Source: CAZKCI01 sp964551475 (GTDB taxonomy: Bacteria; Auribacterota; Erginobacteria; Erginobacterales; CAZKCI01). Taken from it: a DNA stretch of 48,426 bases. The notes under the pieces were generated by a model. The model made no database searches and was not told where the DNA came from. It saw nothing but the letters and a program-made list of their open reading frames with translations. Shown one piece after another: positions 40,327-46,881 of this stretch. Location: assembly GCA_964551475.1 (NCBI GenBank), contig CAZKCI010000140.1, forward strand, positions 1 through 48,426, given 5' to 3'. The translations under genes and the position numbers were made by a program. Every line of letters starts with the position of its first letter. Within the stretch, counting starts at the first letter, position 1.

Positions 40327-40351
40327 CGATCGAGGCCGTCGGCTTCGATCG
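40327..40351 (+). other. Stem-loop after lptA
   Basis: CGATCGAGGCC (40327-40337) pairs with GGCTTCGATCG (40341-40351) over a three-base loop, with one G-T pair. There is no T-tract, so it is more likely an RNA 3'-end stabiliser or repeat remnant than a terminator. Confidence 0.4.
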
Positions 40352-40366
40352 GGGTCCTGGCGGAAA

Positions 40367-40513
40367 TACTAATCCGACCGTGGTAGTCCAGACATCAGCC
40401 ATGGATGTCATTGCGAGCGTAGCGAAGCAATCTCTAACTGTTCAGCGGATTGGATTGCTTCGTCGCTTCGCTCCTCGCAATGACAGGTCTATACTATTCT
40501 GGACCGACTTATA
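40367..40513. mobile_element. MITE-like element, full-length copy 3, reversed, directly before lptB
   Basis: This 147-bp copy is in reverse orientation compared with those at 1919 and 29902: it starts TACTAATCCGACCG and ends GGTCCAG-type sequence as CTGGACCGACTTATA. The last base is one base before the lptB ATG, so the whole leader of lptB is element DNA. Confidence 0.7.
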
Positions 40514-40514
40514 A

Positions 40515-41240
40515 ATGAGCGAGCTGCTGAAAACCGAAAACCTGGTCAAAATGTACAAGCACCGGAAGGTGGTGGACAACGTCTGGCTTGACGTCAACCA
40601 GGGAGAGATCGTGGGCCTGCTGGGCCCCAACGGCGCGGGCAAGACCACCACCTTTTACATGGTGGTGGGCCTGATCAAGGCCACCGCGGGCCGGGTGTTT
40701 TTCAGCGGAGAGGACATCACGCGCTGGCCGATGTCCCGCCGGGCCCGTCTGGGGATCAGCTATCTCTCGCAGGAGCCCTCGATCTTCCGGAATCTCACCG
40801 TCGAGGAGAACCTGCTGGCTATCCTGGAAACACTGAAAGGCCGGCGGTCCGCCCGCCGCCGGCGGGCCCGGGAGCTTCTCTCCGAACTGGGGATCGAGCA
40901 CCTGGCCAAAAGCAAGGCCTACACCCTTTCCGGGGGAGAAAGGCGGCGCCTGGAGATCTCCCGGGCCCTGGTGATATCCCCCAAGTTGATGCTCCTGGAC
41001 GAGCCGTTTTCCGGGGTGGACCCGATCGCGGTCTTCGACGTTCAGCAGATCATCCGGGACTTGAAGAAAAGGGGGATGGGCATCCTCATCACCGATCATA
41101 ACGTGCGGGAGACCCTTTCCATCACCGACCGTTCCTACATCATGTTCGAGAACCACATCCTGATCAAAGGGACCAGCGAGGAGCTGACCAACAACCCCCA
41201 GGCCCGGGAAATCTATCTCGGGGAAAAATTTACCATGTGA
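40515..41240 (+). CDS. lptB: LPS export ABC transporter ATP-binding protein
   Basis: LptB powers extraction of LPS from the inner membrane with LptF and LptG. The 241 residues have Walker A with K43 in LLGPNGAGKTTTFYMVVGLI, the LptB-typical SYLSQEPSIFRNLTVEENL, signature LSGGERRRLEISRAL, Walker B LMLLDEPFSGVDPIA and the switch histidine in LITDHNVRETL. No Shine-Dalgarno sequence is visible because a repeat element ends one base before the ATG. rpoN, which often follows lptB, is absent; hpf is next. Confidence 0.96.
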   Translation: MSELLKTENLVKMYKHRKVVDNVWLDVNQGEIVGLLGPNGAGKTTTFYMVVGLIKATAGRVFFSGEDITRWPMSRRARLGISYLSQEPSIFRNLTVEENLLAILETLKGRRSARRRRARELLSELGIEHLAKSKAYTLSGGERRRLEISRALVISPKLMLLDEPFSGVDPIAVFDVQQIIRDLKKRGMGILITDHNVRETLSITDRSYIMFENHILIKGTSEELTNNPQAREIYLGEKFTM

Positions 41241-41264
41241 ATTCGCCCGAGGGGGCGAATTCAC
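41237..41264 (+). other. Perfect 12-bp hairpin overlapping the lptB stop codon
   Basis: GTGAATTCGCCC (41237-41248) and GGGCGAATTCAC (41253-41264) pair perfectly over a GAGG loop. The stem includes the stop codon TGA at 41238-41240. No T-tract follows, so it may be an mRNA 3'-end structure or a small repeat rather than a terminator. Confidence 0.5.
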
Positions 41265-41400
41265 GGTTCCATGGTTCACGGTGCCAGGGTTCAACGGTTC
41301 AAGGTTCAAGGGTTCAACGGTTGACATAACCGCTGAACCGTGAACCTCTGAACCGCTGAACCGTGAACCGATGAACCGTGAACCTATGAACCGTGAACCT
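41265..41400. repeat. GGTTCA-family inverted repeat between lptB and hpf
   Basis: Left arm units GGTTCCATGGTTCACGG and GGTTCAACGGTTCAAGG; centre GGTTGACATAACC, itself palindromic; right arm GCTGAACCGTGAACC repeated about six times. The right arm can be read as codons N-R-E-P in the frame of hpf. Confidence 0.75.
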
Positions 41401-41424
41401 TTGATTCAAAGGAGGTATCTGGAG

Positions 41425-41937
41425 ATGCAGATCACCATCACGGTCAGGCATGGAGAGATCGCCCAGGAGATCAAGGAGCATGCCCGCGGGCTGTTGGAGC
41501 GGTGCGAGCGCATCTGGCCCCGGACCACCGACGCCCACATGATCATCCAGGCCGAGAAACGGGGGTACGCGATCGAAGTCAACCTGAACGCCGGCGGCGC
41601 CCCGATCAGCCTGCGGGCCCGGGACCGGGACCTGCGAACCGCGATCGACCAGGTCGCGGAGAAAGCCGTCCGTCGGCTGGAAAAGATCAAGGAGCGCGCC
41701 GGAGATCGGAGGAGACGCATGGTTCCCGCTCCGGCCGCTCCGATCGAGGTGGCGGGAGACGTGCCCCGGCTGGTGCGGGAGGAGAATTTCGAGATCCGTT
41801 CGATCAGCGAGCGGGAGGCTTCTCTGCACCTGCGCGCTTCCAGCCTTTCCTTCCTCGTCTATCGGGACGCCGAGACGAAAGGGGTGTGCATCATCTACCG
41901 CAAGCACGACGGTAATCTTGGCCTCATCGAACTCTAA
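41425..41937 (+). CDS. hpf: Ribosome hibernation promoting factor, long form
   Basis: HPF dimerises and silences ribosomes in stationary phase. The ATG at 41425, nine bases after the strong AAAGGAGG at 41408-41415, gives 170 residues. The N-terminal S30AE domain starts MQITITVRHGEIAQEIKEHA; the C-terminal domain (about 118-170; EIRSISEREASLHLRAS, FLVYRDAETKGVCIIYRKHD) is that of long HPF, which alone drives 100S ribosome pairing. An in-frame ATG at 41371 would add MNREPMNREPL read from repeats and is unlikely. Confidence 0.93.
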   Translation: MQITITVRHGEIAQEIKEHARGLLERCERIWPRTTDAHMIIQAEKRGYAIEVNLNAGGAPISLRARDRDLRTAIDQVAEKAVRRLEKIKERAGDRRRRMVPAPAAPIEVAGDVPRLVREENFEIRSISEREASLHLRASSLSFLVYRDAETKGVCIIYRKHDGNLGLIEL

Positions 41938-41942
41938 AAGAA

Positions 41943-42020
41943 TGGTTCAGCGGTTCACGGTTCAGCGGTTCACGGTTGTTTTTCAACCGTTGAACCCTTG
42001 AACCGTTGCACCTTGGAACC
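41943..42020. repeat. GGTTCA-family inverted repeat between hpf and hprK
   Basis: GGTTCAGCGGTTCACGGTTC in the left arm; centre GTTGTTTTTCAAC; right arm GTTGAACCCTTGAACCGTTG. It starts five bases after the hpf stop. Confidence 0.72.
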
Positions 42021-42091
42021 AGCATAGATACGGGGCGAGATACTGATCCCGTTGATATGCTTTTTCGGCGACAACCCATGGTCCAAGAGCT

Positions 42092-43039
42092 ATGAAAGGC
42101 ATCACCGTTCGGCAATTCTATGAGAACCTCTCCTCCCGCCTGCGCCTGACCCTGGCGGCGGGGGAGAAGGGCCTCAAACGTCGCATCCTGGTCTCGTCCC
42201 TCAACCGTCCGGGCCTGGCCCTGACCGGCCACCTCACGCATTTCGCCTACCGCCGCGGCCAGGTGCTGGGCAAGGTCGAGATTACCTATCTGCGCGAGCT
42301 CGGGCCGGTCGAACGGCGGGCGGCGCTCAAGCGATTCCTGGGCCAGCGGATCCCCTTCTGCATCATCGCCCGCAATTATGCCCCCCCCGCCGAACTGGTG
42401 GAGGAGGCCGACCGTCTGTCCATCCCGGTTTTCCGCTCTCCGTTGCTCACCATCCGCCTGATGAGCATGTGCACGATTTATCTGGAGGAAACCCTGGCCC
42501 CGCAGAGCTCGATCATCGCCAACCTGGTCGAGGTATACGGGGTGGGGGTTTTGATCATGGGCAAAAGCGGTGTGGGCAAGAGCGAATGCACCCTCAGTCT
42601 GGTCGAGCGCGGGCACCGCCTGATCAGCGACGATATGGTGCGCGTTCGCCTGGTGGAGGGCGAGAACCTGCTCGGGGAAGGTTCGGAGCTGACCCGCTTT
42701 CACATGGAGATCCGGGGTTTGGGGATTATCAACGTGGGGACCCTCTTCGGCGCCGGCTGCGTGCGCCAGCGCAAAAGGATCGATCTGGCGGTCACCCTGG
42801 AGCAGTGGGATCCGGAGAAGGAGTATGAGCGGCTGGGGCTGGACGAGGGCCGCTACACCCAGCTCGGTGTGACCATCCCCCACCTGCTCATCCCGGTGCG
42901 CCCCGGACGGGACCTCGCCCTGCTGATCGAGGTGGCCGCTCTGAACCACCGGATCAAGATGATGGGCTACCACCCCGCCCAGGAGCTGGACCGGCAGATC
43001 CGGGAGAGAATGCAGGTAGTCCGGCGGCCGGAGGAATGA
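42092..43039 (+). CDS. hprK: HPr kinase/phosphorylase
   Basis: The enzyme phosphorylates and dephosphorylates the regulatory serine of HPr. The 315 residues comprise an N-terminal MurF-like domain (about 1-130) and a kinase domain with Walker A from G157 to S164 (LIMGKSGVGKSECTLSLVE), ISDDMVRVRL and the family signature MEIRGLGIINVGTLFG. The C-terminus has LLIPVRPGRDLALLIEVAA. The substrate is the HPr encoded next, whose Ser49 is present. The ribosome site CAAGAG is weak. Confidence 0.95.
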   Translation: MKGITVRQFYENLSSRLRLTLAAGEKGLKRRILVSSLNRPGLALTGHLTHFAYRRGQVLGKVEITYLRELGPVERRAALKRFLGQRIPFCIIARNYAPPAELVEEADRLSIPVFRSPLLTIRLMSMCTIYLEETLAPQSSIIANLVEVYGVGVLIMGKSGVGKSECTLSLVERGHRLISDDMVRVRLVEGENLLGEGSELTRFHMEIRGLGIINVGTLFGAGCVRQRKRIDLAVTLEQWDPEKEYERLGLDEGRYTQLGVTIPHLLIPVRPGRDLALLIEVAALNHRIKMMGYHPAQELDRQIRERMQVVRRPEE

Positions 43040-43053
43040 CAACTGCTGGTGAT

Positions 43054-43178
43054 TGGTCAAGGTCAAGAAGTGGGTTTGGGAGAGGGTAAGGTCGATGGTT
43101 TGGCTCGGCTGTCTCGCTTCGCGCCACCGACTTAACCCATCGACCAGACCCGCATCCTTACCCTTACCTATCGACTTA
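43054..43178. repeat. GATGGGTAAGGGTTAGG-family repeat between hprK and ptsH
   Basis: Left: GGTCAAGGTCAAGAAGTGGG and GGGTAAGGTCGATGG. Right: CCATCGACCAGACCCGCATC and CCTTACCCTTACCTATCGAC. It ends two bases before the GTG start of ptsH. Confidence 0.7.
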
Positions 43179-43180
43179 TC

Positions 43181-43456
43181 GTGCAAAAAGAGATCAGCAA
43201 AAACGTCGTCATCGGGAACAAGCTGGGCCTGCACGCCCGTCCGGCCGCCCAGCTGGTCAAGGTGGCGAGCCGGTTTTCATCCGATATCATGTTCGCGCGG
43301 GGGGAGGAAAAGGTGAATGCCAAAAGCATCATGGGCGTGCTTATGCTCGCTGCTCCCCAGGGGACTCAGATCAAGGTGATCGCCAGGGGAGAGGATGCCG
43401 CCGAAGCGGTCCGGGAGATCGAGAGCCTGGTGGAGAACAAGTTCGGAGAGGACTAG
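43181..43456 (+). CDS. ptsH: Phosphocarrier protein HPr
   Basis: HPr carries phosphate from enzyme I and acts in regulation when phosphorylated on serine. The 91 residues have active-site His18 in NKLGLHARPAAQLV and the regulatory Ser49 in AKSIMGVLMLAA, so both the PEP-dependent and the HprK-dependent sites are kept. It starts with GTG; no Shine-Dalgarno sequence is visible and a repeat reaches to two bases upstream. Partners hprK and ptsI flank it. Confidence 0.95.
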   Translation: MQKEISKNVVIGNKLGLHARPAAQLVKVASRFSSDIMFARGEEKVNAKSIMGVLMLAAPQGTQIKVIARGEDAAEAVREIESLVENKFGED

Positions 43457-43469
43457 GAAAAAGAACCAA

Positions 43470-43572
43470 GGTTCAACGGTTCACGGTTCAACGGTTGACA
43501 AAAGCCCCTGAACCGCTGAACCGTGAACCGCTGAACCGTTGAACCGTTGAACCGTTGAACCCTGGCACCTGA
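43470..43572. repeat. GGTTCA-family inverted repeat between ptsH and ptsI
   Basis: Left GGTTCAACGGTTCACGGTTC; centre GGTTGACAAAAGCCCC; right GAACCGTTGAACCGTTGAAC units, with more units in the right arm than the left. It ends 18 bases before the ptsI ATG. Confidence 0.75.
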
Positions 43573-43590
43573 CCATTCGGGCAGTCATAG

Positions 43591-45372
43591 ATGAACAAAG
43601 AAATCGTATTCGAAGGTATCGCCGCCTCTCCGGGAGTGGTGATGGGGAAAGCCCACCTATTCAACATCGAGGAGGCGACCGTCGCCCCCCGGACCGTTCG
43701 GGATGAGGAGGTTCCGACCGAGATCGCCCGCTTCGAGGACGCCCTGATCGCCACCCGCAAGGAGCTGATGAAGATCCGGCGGGAGCTGGCCCAGCGCCTG
43801 GATCGGGATCAGACCTCGCTTTTCGACGCTCACCTTCTGGTGGTGGAGGACCGGGCGCTGATCGAGGAGGTGGTGCGGGGGATCGAAGCGAAAAAGGTCA
43901 ACGCCGAGCACGTCTTCCAAGAGGTGATCAGGAAATACACCACCGCCTTCGGACAGATGAAGGATGACTACATCAAGGAGCGCGAGACCGACATCCGGGA
44001 TGTCGCTCGACGGGTCCTGCACAACCTGACCGGCCGCAAGCGCCAGGACCTGGCCGCCCTGACCGAAGAAGTGGTGGTGGTCGCCCACGATATCTCCCCC
44101 TCCGACACCGCCCTCATGCATCGGGGCAAGGTCATCGGGTTCGCCACCGACGTCGGCGGCCGCACCTCGCACACCGCGATCATGGCCCGCTCGCTGGCTA
44201 TCCCGGCGGTGGTCGGCCTCCGCTCGGTCTATGCCGCCGTGCATACCGGAGACCCGGTGGTGGTGGACGGGTCCCGGGGGCTCTTCATCCTCCATCCCTC
44301 CCGCGCCACCCTGGCCAAGATCGCCCGCGAGAAGAGCCGCTTTGCCCGCTTTGAGCGGCAGCTCAAGATACTCCAGGACCTGCCGGCGGAGACCCGGGAC
44401 GGTTACCGGGTGACCCTGGCCGCCAACATCGAGATGCCCGAGGACCTCCCCTCGGTCATCTCCCACGGGGCGGAGGGGGTGGGGCTCTATCGGACCGAAT
44501 TCTTTTATCTGGGCCGGGGCGACCTTCCTTCCGAGGAGGAGCAGTTCCAGGCCTACAATATGGTCGCCCGCAGGCTCAAGCCTCACTCGGTGATTATCCG
44601 CACTCTCGACCTGGGCGGCGACAAGTTCGATTCCCCCCTGGAGATCCCCCGGGAGATCAATCCCTTTCTCGGCTGGCGGGCGATCCGTTTCTGCCTGGAG
44701 CACAAGGACATCTTCAAGGTCCAGCTGCGGGCCATCCTGCGGGCCAGCGTCCACGGCAACGTCAAGATCATGTTCCCCATGATCTCCGGCTACTCGGAGC
44801 TGAAAAGGGTGCTGGAGGTGTGGGAGGAGGCCAAGGAGGAGGTGAAAGCCTCCGGCCGGAGTTTCCACCCGGCGATGGAGACCGGGATCATGATCGAGGT
44901 CCCCTCGGCCGCCCTGATGGCGGACGTCCTGGCCCGGGAGGTCGATTTTTTCTCGATCGGGACCAACGATCTGATCCAGTATTCGCTGGCTGTCGACCGG
45001 GTGAACGAAAAGATCGCCTATCTCTATGAGCCCCTGCACCCGGCGGTGATCCGCCTGATCGGCCAGGTGATCAGCTCCGCCCACGCCCAGGGGATCTGGG
45101 TCGGGATGTGCGGGGAGATGGCGGGAGACGTCCACGCCGTTCCCATCCTGCTGGGGCTGGGCCTGGACGAATTGAGCGTGAGCCCGGCGATGGTGCCGGA
45201 GATGAAGAAGCTCATCCGCTCCCTGAAGCTCCCGGAAGCTCGCGACCTGGCGCGGAGGGTTCTCGGTTACCGGGCGGCTTCGGAGATCCGCGCCGAGTCC
45301 CAGAAGTTTCTGAGCGCCGCGGCGCCCGCCCTCCTGGAATGGGAGACCGGTCGGGCGGACAAGGGTCAATAA
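43591..45372 (+). CDS. ptsI: Phosphoenolpyruvate-protein phosphotransferase (PTS enzyme I)
   Basis: Enzyme I takes phosphate from PEP and hands it to HPr. The 593 residues show the N-terminal start EIVFEGIAASPGVVMGKAH, active-site His194 in VGGRTSHTAIMARSLAIPAV, the PEP-binding GVGLYRTEFFYLGR, TLDLGGDKF, NPFLGWRAIRFCLE, MIEVPSAALMAD, SIGTNDLIQYSLAVDR and GMCGEMAGD. Size and motif order are standard. No sugar-specific enzyme II is in the window, so the chain may be regulatory or feed components elsewhere. No clear ribosome site. Confidence 0.96.
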   Translation: MNKEIVFEGIAASPGVVMGKAHLFNIEEATVAPRTVRDEEVPTEIARFEDALIATRKELMKIRRELAQRLDRDQTSLFDAHLLVVEDRALIEEVVRGIEAKKVNAEHVFQEVIRKYTTAFGQMKDDYIKERETDIRDVARRVLHNLTGRKRQDLAALTEEVVVVAHDISPSDTALMHRGKVIGFATDVGGRTSHTAIMARSLAIPAVVGLRSVYAAVHTGDPVVVDGSRGLFILHPSRATLAKIAREKSRFARFERQLKILQDLPAETRDGYRVTLAANIEMPEDLPSVISHGAEGVGLYRTEFFYLGRGDLPSEEEQFQAYNMVARRLKPHSVIIRTLDLGGDKFDSPLEIPREINPFLGWRAIRFCLEHKDIFKVQLRAILRASVHGNVKIMFPMISGYSELKRVLEVWEEAKEEVKASGRSFHPAMETGIMIEVPSAALMADVLAREVDFFSIGTNDLIQYSLAVDRVNEKIAYLYEPLHPAVIRLIGQVISSAHAQGIWVGMCGEMAGDVHAVPILLGLGLDELSVSPAMVPEMKKLIRSLKLPEARDLARRVLGYRAASEIRAESQKFLSAAAPALLEWETGRADKGQ

Positions 45373-45375
45373 TAA

Positions 45376-45488
45376 ACGGTTCCAGGGTTCACGGTTCAAC
45401 GGTTCACGGTTATGGGGCAACCGTTGAACCGTGAACCGTTGAACCTGGAACCTTTGAACCGCTGAACCGTGAACCCCGGAACCTGGGG
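45376..45488. repeat. GGTTCA-family inverted repeat between ptsI and metK
   Basis: Left GGTTCCAGGGTTCACGGTTC; centre GGTTATGGGGCAACC; right GTTGAACCGTGAACCGTTG, GAACCTGGAACCTTTGAACC and further units. It ends before a plausible metK promoter. Confidence 0.75.
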
Positions 45489-45505
45489 TTTCAAGAAATA
45501 TTTGC

Positions 45506-45534
45506 TTGCCTTGAGCCATCCGTTAGCGTACTTT
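45506..45534 (+). promoter_or_regulatory. Promoter candidate for metK
   Basis: TTGCCT (45506-45511), 17-base spacer, TACTTT (45529-45534), about 50 bases before the ATG. The unique leader after it is too short for a SAM riboswitch. Confidence 0.35.
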
Positions 45535-45586
45535 ATCGCGTTTCGGATATCAATTGACGACTGAACGTTCACAGACAGGAGGAGTC

Positions 45587-46753
45587 ATGAAACCCCAACA
45601 TTATATCTTCACTTCGGAATCGGTGACGGAAGGGCATCCGGACAAGGTCTGCGACCGGATTTCCGATGCCGTTCTGGACGCCGTGCTCACCGACGACCCC
45701 AAGGGTCGGGTGGCCTGCGAGACCTTCATCACCGTCGGCATGGTTGTCGTCGGCGGCGAGATCACCACCACCACCTACGTCGATGTTCCCCGCCTGGTCC
45801 GCGACGCGCTCAAGGACATCGGCTATACCGACTACCGCTACGGCTTCGACTACCGGTCCTGCGCGGTGATCAACTCCATCGGCCGGCAGTCCCCCGACAT
45901 CTCCATGGGCGTGGACGCCGGCGGCGCGGGCGACCAGGGGCTGATGGTCGGATACGCCTGCCGCGAGACCAAAGAGCTGATGCCCCTGCCGATCATGCTC
46001 GCCCACCGCCTCTGCCGCCAGCTCGCCAAAGTCCGGAAAGATAAGACCCTCCCCTGGCTGGGGCCGGACGGCAAGTCCCAGGTCACGGTGGAATACCGCG
46101 GCGGCAAGGTGGTCTCCATTCAGCGCGTGGTCCTGGCCGCTCAGCACACCCACGAGGTGGTGGACAAGACCGGCAAGTTCATGTGCGACGACGCCAAGAA
46201 GCAGATCCGGGACACCGTGATCAAGCCGGTGCTCAAGGATTTCTACAAGGAAGGGGAGACGCTGTGGATCGTCAACGGGACCGGCAAGTTCGAGGTCGGC
46301 GGTCCCCAGTCCGACACCGGGATGACCGGCCGCAAGATCATTGTCGACACCTACGGCGGCGAAGTCCCGCACGGCGGCGGCGCCTTCTCCGGGAAGGACC
46401 CGAGCAAGGTTGACCGTTCCGCCTCCTACGCCGCCCGCTACGTCGCCAAGAACATCGTGGCGGCGGGACTGGCCGACCGCTGCGAGATCCAGCTCGCCTA
46501 TGTTATCGGTGTGGCCGAACCGGTCTCCGTCTACGCCAACACCCACGGGACGGGCAAGATCCCCGAGGAGAAGCTGATCAAGCTGATCCGCGACAACTTC
46601 CAGCTCACCCCGCGGGGGATGATCGAGATGCTCGACCTGCGCCGGCCGATCTACCAGAAGACGTCGGCCTACGGCCACTTCGGCCGGGAGAACGAGGGTT
46701 TCCACTGGGAGAAGACCGACAAGGCGGAAGCGCTCAAGAAAGCGGCGAAGTAG
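45587..46753 (+). CDS. metK: S-adenosylmethionine synthetase
   Basis: The enzyme makes SAM from methionine and ATP. The ATG at 45587, with AGGAGG at 45577-45582, gives 388 residues beginning MKPQHYIFTSESVTEGHPDK; an in-frame ATG at 45554 lacks a ribosome site. Signatures are GHPDKVCDRISDAVLD, GAGDQGLMVGYACRET and GGGAFSGKDPSKVDRSASYA. The next gene recycles S-adenosylhomocysteine, so the two form the core of the activated methyl cycle. Confidence 0.97.
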   Translation: MKPQHYIFTSESVTEGHPDKVCDRISDAVLDAVLTDDPKGRVACETFITVGMVVVGGEITTTTYVDVPRLVRDALKDIGYTDYRYGFDYRSCAVINSIGRQSPDISMGVDAGGAGDQGLMVGYACRETKELMPLPIMLAHRLCRQLAKVRKDKTLPWLGPDGKSQVTVEYRGGKVVSIQRVVLAAQHTHEVVDKTGKFMCDDAKKQIRDTVIKPVLKDFYKEGETLWIVNGTGKFEVGGPQSDTGMTGRKIIVDTYGGEVPHGGGAFSGKDPSKVDRSASYAARYVAKNIVAAGLADRCEIQLAYVIGVAEPVSVYANTHGTGKIPEEKLIKLIRDNFQLTPRGMIEMLDLRRPIYQKTSAYGHFGRENEGFHWEKTDKAEALKKAAK

Positions 46754-46762
46754 CGATTACCA

Positions 46763-46842
46763 CGGTTTCAGGGTTCACGGTTCAGCGGTTCACGGTTGTT
46801 TGTCAACCGTTGAACCGTGAACCGTTGAACCCTGAACCGTTC
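46763..46842. repeat. GGTTCA-family inverted repeat between metK and ahcY
   Basis: Left GGTTTCAGGGTTCACGGTTC; centre GGTTGTTTGTCAACC; right GTTGAACCGTGAACCGTTG and TGAACCCTGAACCG. The right arm reads as N-R-E-P-L-N-P-E-P in the ahcY frame. Confidence 0.75.
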
Positions 46843-46881
46843 AACGACCAACCGAATCAACTATTCGACCGAGGGATCCAC

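Noticed and set aside
45489..45586. SAM riboswitch upstream of metK
   Set aside because: The unique leader is under 100 bases with a promoter-like sequence inside it, and no SAM-riboswitch core was recognised.
46754..46881. SAH riboswitch upstream of ahcY
   Set aside because: The gap is mostly a GGTTCA repeat; no conserved SAH-riboswitch core was recognised.
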